From NCBI RefSeq assembly GCF_003946625.1, contig NZ_RHOR01000001.1:248001-312000 (forward strand): a stretch of 64,000 nucleotides of DNA, given 5' to 3'. The notes below the pieces were generated by a model, which saw only the letters and a program-made list of their open reading frames with translations, was not told the origin of the DNA and ran no database searches. The stretch comes from Companilactobacillus kedongensis. Lineage in GTDB: Bacteria; Bacillota; Bacilli; Lactobacillales; Lactobacillaceae. The position numbers were made by a program, and so were the translations under genes. Shown here in pieces: positions 61,586 through 64,000 of the stretch (positions within the stretch are counted from its first letter, which is position 1; each line of letters starts with the position of its first letter).

Positions 61586-62257
61586 ATGGCTGTGAAAGAT
61601 TTAAAAGCTATTGGATCCATGGGATTCAGACGTATATTTATCGGAATTATGGATGACAACGAAAATGTCATTAAGGTAGTAACGATTGATGAAAGTTCTG
61701 GTGGTACTATCGAACTCAAAACTTCAGGATTTTCAGGTCAATTAAATGTTGAGTATGCATCAAATATTGCTTATTTCGTTTCTGATGCCGGAACCGGAAC
61801 AGGAAAGGTTGAATTATCAATGATGGAGCTTCCTTCAGACGTATCTACTGAAGTTCTTGGGGATGACGTTGATGAAAACGGAATTTATATGACAACTTCA
61901 GATGTTAAACAACCTTATGTTGCTATCATTGCTGAAGCACAAGACCTTAATCAAAAACCAATGTGGATTGGTATTGCTAAAGCTAAATTTGCAACAACTG
62001 ATGGTAATGATCTAAAGACTGGTGAAGATAAAGGTATGACACCTGAGAAACCATCTATTACAGGGTCAGCAATTACTAGACGTTTAGGAAAACTAGTTAA
62101 AACTAAGGCTTCAAACTCGAACGGTACTACTTTAGCTCAATTTGCTAAGGTAATGTTCCCTGGATTTACTGGTGATTTAGATTCTTCAACTCAAGTAATT
62201 GCAGATGAGGGTCATAAGACTGATGGATCAACTACAAATGAAGGAGCTACTGCATAA
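61586..62257 (+). CDS. Major tail (tube) protein
   Basis: This 223-residue beta-rich protein (DLKAIGSMGFRRIFIGIMDDNENVIKVV, SGQLNVEYASNIAYFVSDAGTGTGKVELSMMELP, PYVAIIAEAQDLNQKPMWIGIAKAKF) matches phi13/TP901-1-type major tail proteins, which polymerise as the tube. AAGGAG precedes the ATG. No C-terminal Ig-like domain is visible. Confidence 0.9.
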   Translation: MAVKDLKAIGSMGFRRIFIGIMDDNENVIKVVTIDESSGGTIELKTSGFSGQLNVEYASNIAYFVSDAGTGTGKVELSMMELPSDVSTEVLGDDVDENGIYMTTSDVKQPYVAIIAEAQDLNQKPMWIGIAKAKFATTDGNDLKTGEDKGMTPEKPSITGSAITRRLGKLVKTKASNSNGTTLAQFAKVMFPGFTGDLDSSTQVIADEGHKTDGSTTNEGATA

Positions 62258-62258
62258 T

Positions 62259-62651
62259 ATGATTTCAATTAATTTATTTGATAAAAAAACAAAAGAAACT
62301 AAACATTATGAGCAACATAATATTTCATTTGGTGAATTAAAATCTATTCTTAAATTTAATAAAATCCAGCAAAAAGATGCTGCTGAATTAAAAATTCTAA
62401 ATATGAAAATGAATAATGGAAAAATATTGACGCCTAATGAAGAAAAAAAATATATCACATTATCAGGTAAGGATGATACATATCTTGATTTGCTTGAAGA
62501 ATTAGTTGCCAAATTGTTCAAAAACCCAAAAGTAACAGTTCAAGCAATTGATGAAGGTTTACCAGCGAATGGTATCTCAGCGCTTAAAGATATTCTTGCT
62601 GATGCTATGGGTGGTGTCGAAGCTGAAAATAATCATCCAGCAAAAAAATAA
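62259..62651 (+). CDS. Tail assembly chaperone, short form (gpG-like)
   Basis: The 130-residue protein (start 62259, AAGGAG upstream) is helical and basic/acidic (FGELKSILKFNKIQQKDAAELKILNMKM, YLDLLEELVAKLF). It lies between the tail tube and tape measure, as in gpG/gpGT chaperones. Its stop is preceded by a slippery run, and a longer frameshift form follows. Confidence 0.88.
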   Translation: MISINLFDKKTKETKHYEQHNISFGELKSILKFNKIQQKDAAELKILNMKMNNGKILTPNEEKKYITLSGKDDTYLDLLEELVAKLFKNPKVTVQAIDEGLPANGISALKDILADAMGGVEAENNHPAKK

Positions 62652-62848
62652 CTGCAGCAGAAGCTCTTAAGATTCTTGATGACATAACAAAGCAACAGTT
62701 TAAAAATGGTGTGCCATTTAAAGAGATTGATGATGCAGATGCTGACAGTTTTCTCAGCTTTTTACATAGACAATTAACAGCGGATGATAGTGGAACAACA
62801 GAAGATACTCAAATGATGTCAGCTCAAGACTTCTATAACAACTTTTAA
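62642..62848 (+). other. -1 frameshift extension of the tail chaperone (gpGT form)
   Basis: The run AAAAAAA (62642-62648) fits the A AAA AAA slippery heptamer directly before the short-form TAA. Reading in -1 gives 66 further residues (ITAAEALKILDDITKQQFKN..., ending MMSAQDFYNNF) to a stop at 62846-62848. No start codon near the beginning would give these residues separately. GT-type frameshifting at this position is the rule in siphophages. No strong downstream hairpin was found by eye. Confidence 0.85.
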
Positions 62849-62862
62849 GGAGGTGTCAGTTA

Positions 62863-64000
62863 GTGGCAAGTAGTGGACGCCCACTTGGTTCAATGATTAT
62901 TGAATTGGATCTTCAGTCAACAAAGTTTGAAAATTCTTTGAAATCAATTCAAAATCAATTTCGTTTGGCTAAGTCGGAAATGAAAGCTAACTTATCAGTT
63001 CTTGATACGACCGGCACTTCTTATGAAAAAGCAAGTACAAAAGTTGAAGAACTATCAAAGCTGATGAGTGTTAATGAGAAACAAATACAAGCATTAAAAG
63101 AGAGATATGATACTGCCGTTAAAATTAATGGTGAGTACTCTGATTCTGCTAATAAAATAGCTACTCAATTAAATAAGGCAGAGACTCAACAAGCTCAATA
63201 CCAAAAGAAACTTGAAAATGCCAAGATAGCAATGAGAGATGCAGAACGTGGAACTGATAGTTACCGTGAAGCATTAAATAGAGTTCAACGTGAATCTAAG
63301 GCTCAAGTAGATAGTTTAACGGTTCAAGGTCGTCAAACGGAATCTAATTTAGTTAAGTATCGATCACTTGGTAAAGAAGTTGACAATTATAGTCAAATTC
63401 TTACTCGTGAAAAAGCAAAATTACAAGATCTTATAGAATCAAAGGGTCTGGATGCCAAAGAGACTCAAGAACAAAAAACAAAAATCGTCGAATTATCTGC
63501 GGCCCAAGATAAGGCACAGTATCAATATGATGAATTAGGTAAAAAAGTAAAGAATCTATCAACAAGTCAAGCTCAAAGCATAGATAGCCTTAATAAAGTA
63601 TCGACTAAGTTGAATACTGTTGGTCAAGGTTTAAAAAATGTAGGTTCAACAATGACCACACATTTCACCGTTCCAATAGTTGCAGGAATGGGGTATGCCG
63701 TTAAGAGTGCTACTGATTTTTCATCACAGATAACTAATATCAAGCCATTATTAGAGGCCAACGGAGAAGGTGTTAAACAAGTTGATAAAGAGCTTGTTCA
63801 GATGTCTGATGACTCAAAAAAATGGGCAACTCAATACGGAATTTCTACAACTTCTATTAATTCTGGTATGGATGAACTTGTAAAACGCGGTTATTCTGCA
63901 AAACAAACTTTAGGTGCCATGCCATCAATCTTAAATGCCACTAAGGCATCTGGGGATGATTTTAATTCAGTAATGAAAGTTTCAACTTCAACACTGGAAC
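62863..64000 (+). CDS. Tape measure protein, N-terminal part (3' end outside the window)
   Basis: A GTG start at 62863 (AAGGAGG 9 nt upstream) opens a frame that remains open to the window edge, 379 residues so far. Residues 1-240 are long coiled coils (SLKSIQNQFRLAKSEMKAN, QAQYQKKLENAKIAMRDAE), then LKNVGSTMTTHFTVPIVAGMGYAVKSATDF and TSTS-rich helices as in siphophage tape measures. The full protein probably exceeds 1000 residues and sets tail length. Confidence 0.93.
   Translation, partial: MASSGRPLGSMIIELDLQSTKFENSLKSIQNQFRLAKSEMKANLSVLDTTGTSYEKASTKVEELSKLMSVNEKQIQALKERYDTAVKINGEYSDSANKIATQLNKAETQQAQYQKKLENAKIAMRDAERGTDSYREALNRVQRESKAQVDSLTVQGRQTESNLVKYRSLGKEVDNYSQILTREKAKLQDLIESKGLDAKETQEQKTKIVELSAAQDKAQYQYDELGKKVKNLSTSQAQSIDSLNKVSTKLNTVGQGLKNVGSTMTTHFTVPIVAGMGYAVKSATDFSSQITNIKPLLEANGEGVKQVDKELVQMSDDSKKWATQYGISTTSINSGMDELVKRGYSAKQTLGAMPSILNATKASGDDFNSVMKVSTSTLE

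Larger units (their letters stand above)
40834..64000. mobile_element. Siphovirus-type prophage, left and central part, right end outside the window
   Basis: From tRNA-Ser onward the order is integrase, lysogeny genes, CI/Cro switch, early and replication genes, ArpU-like late regulator, HNH nuclease, terminase, HK97-type head genes, connectors, tail tube, tail chaperone and tape measure. This is the standard map of temperate lactic-acid-bacteria siphoviruses. Several genes are chimeric or frameshifted, so it may be partly defective, though the head and tail genes look intact. The left boundary is set from the tRNA; attR is not visible. Confidence 0.93.

Overview
The window looks like a low-GC Lactobacillaceae chromosome. 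The nitrate-respiration genes, NreABC regulators, sortase A, a T-box leader and frequent TTG/GTG starts would suit a Companilactobacillus-like species, but the genus is an inference and cannot be settled from the sequence alone. About 40.7 kb is chromosomal. The rest is the left and central part of a siphovirus prophage that runs off the right edge.

Chromosomal layout. Positions 1-6060 hold the end of dnaK, then dnaJ, lepA, a glutathione-reductase-like flavoenzyme and a sugar O-acetyltransferase. A three-gene minus-strand operon (6177-8396) pairs a polyprenyl-synthase-fold protein lacking both aspartate motifs with two proteins I cannot assign. A small HMA metal-binding protein and an EamA-type transporter follow. 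From 9.7 to 33.5 kb lies a nearly self-contained nitrate-respiration island: molybdopterin synthesis (moaA, moaC, moaB, moeA, moeB, mobA, mobB, moaD, moaE), nitrate and redox signalling (nreA, nreB, nreC), nitrate reductase narGHJI, a FecCD-type importer that I infer carries molybdate or iron/haem, a NarK-type transporter, and two Fe-S-assembly-like proteins. A T-box-controlled proS of the short archaeal/eukaryotic type sits inside the island. No haem or menaquinone pathway is visible, so those cofactors must come from elsewhere in the genome or from outside. After the island come an aldo/keto reductase, an AI-2E-family membrane protein, galE, srtA, recJ, apt and tRNA-Ser(CGA).

Prophage (about 40834 to beyond 64000). 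The prophage abuts tRNA-Ser. Lysogeny genes read leftward (integrase, a frameshifted small membrane gene, a lipoprotein, a zinc-ribbon/SHOCT protein, ImmA, CI) from a switch region with five copies of one 15-bp operator. Early genes read rightward (Cro, HTH proteins, a RecT chimera, a replication protein with internal iterons, a helicase loader, a RusA-antirepressor chimera, SSB, a second tyrosine recombinase, an ArpU-like late regulator). The HK97-type morphogenesis module follows: HNH nuclease, candidate cos, TerS, TerL, portal, ClpP-like protease, capsid, connectors, tail tube, tail chaperone and the start of the tape measure.

The most notable signals are a textbook -1 frameshift signal at the very end of the capsid gene (G GGA AAA, 6-nt spacer, 7-bp GC-rich hairpin) adding a 56-residue HeH/LEM-like domain; a second -1 slippery site in the tail chaperone; two in-frame chimeric genes; a ~180-nt multibranched RNA-like element after proS; two copies of a hairpin repeat whose stems differ in sequence but both still pair; and the inactive-prenyl-synthase operon.
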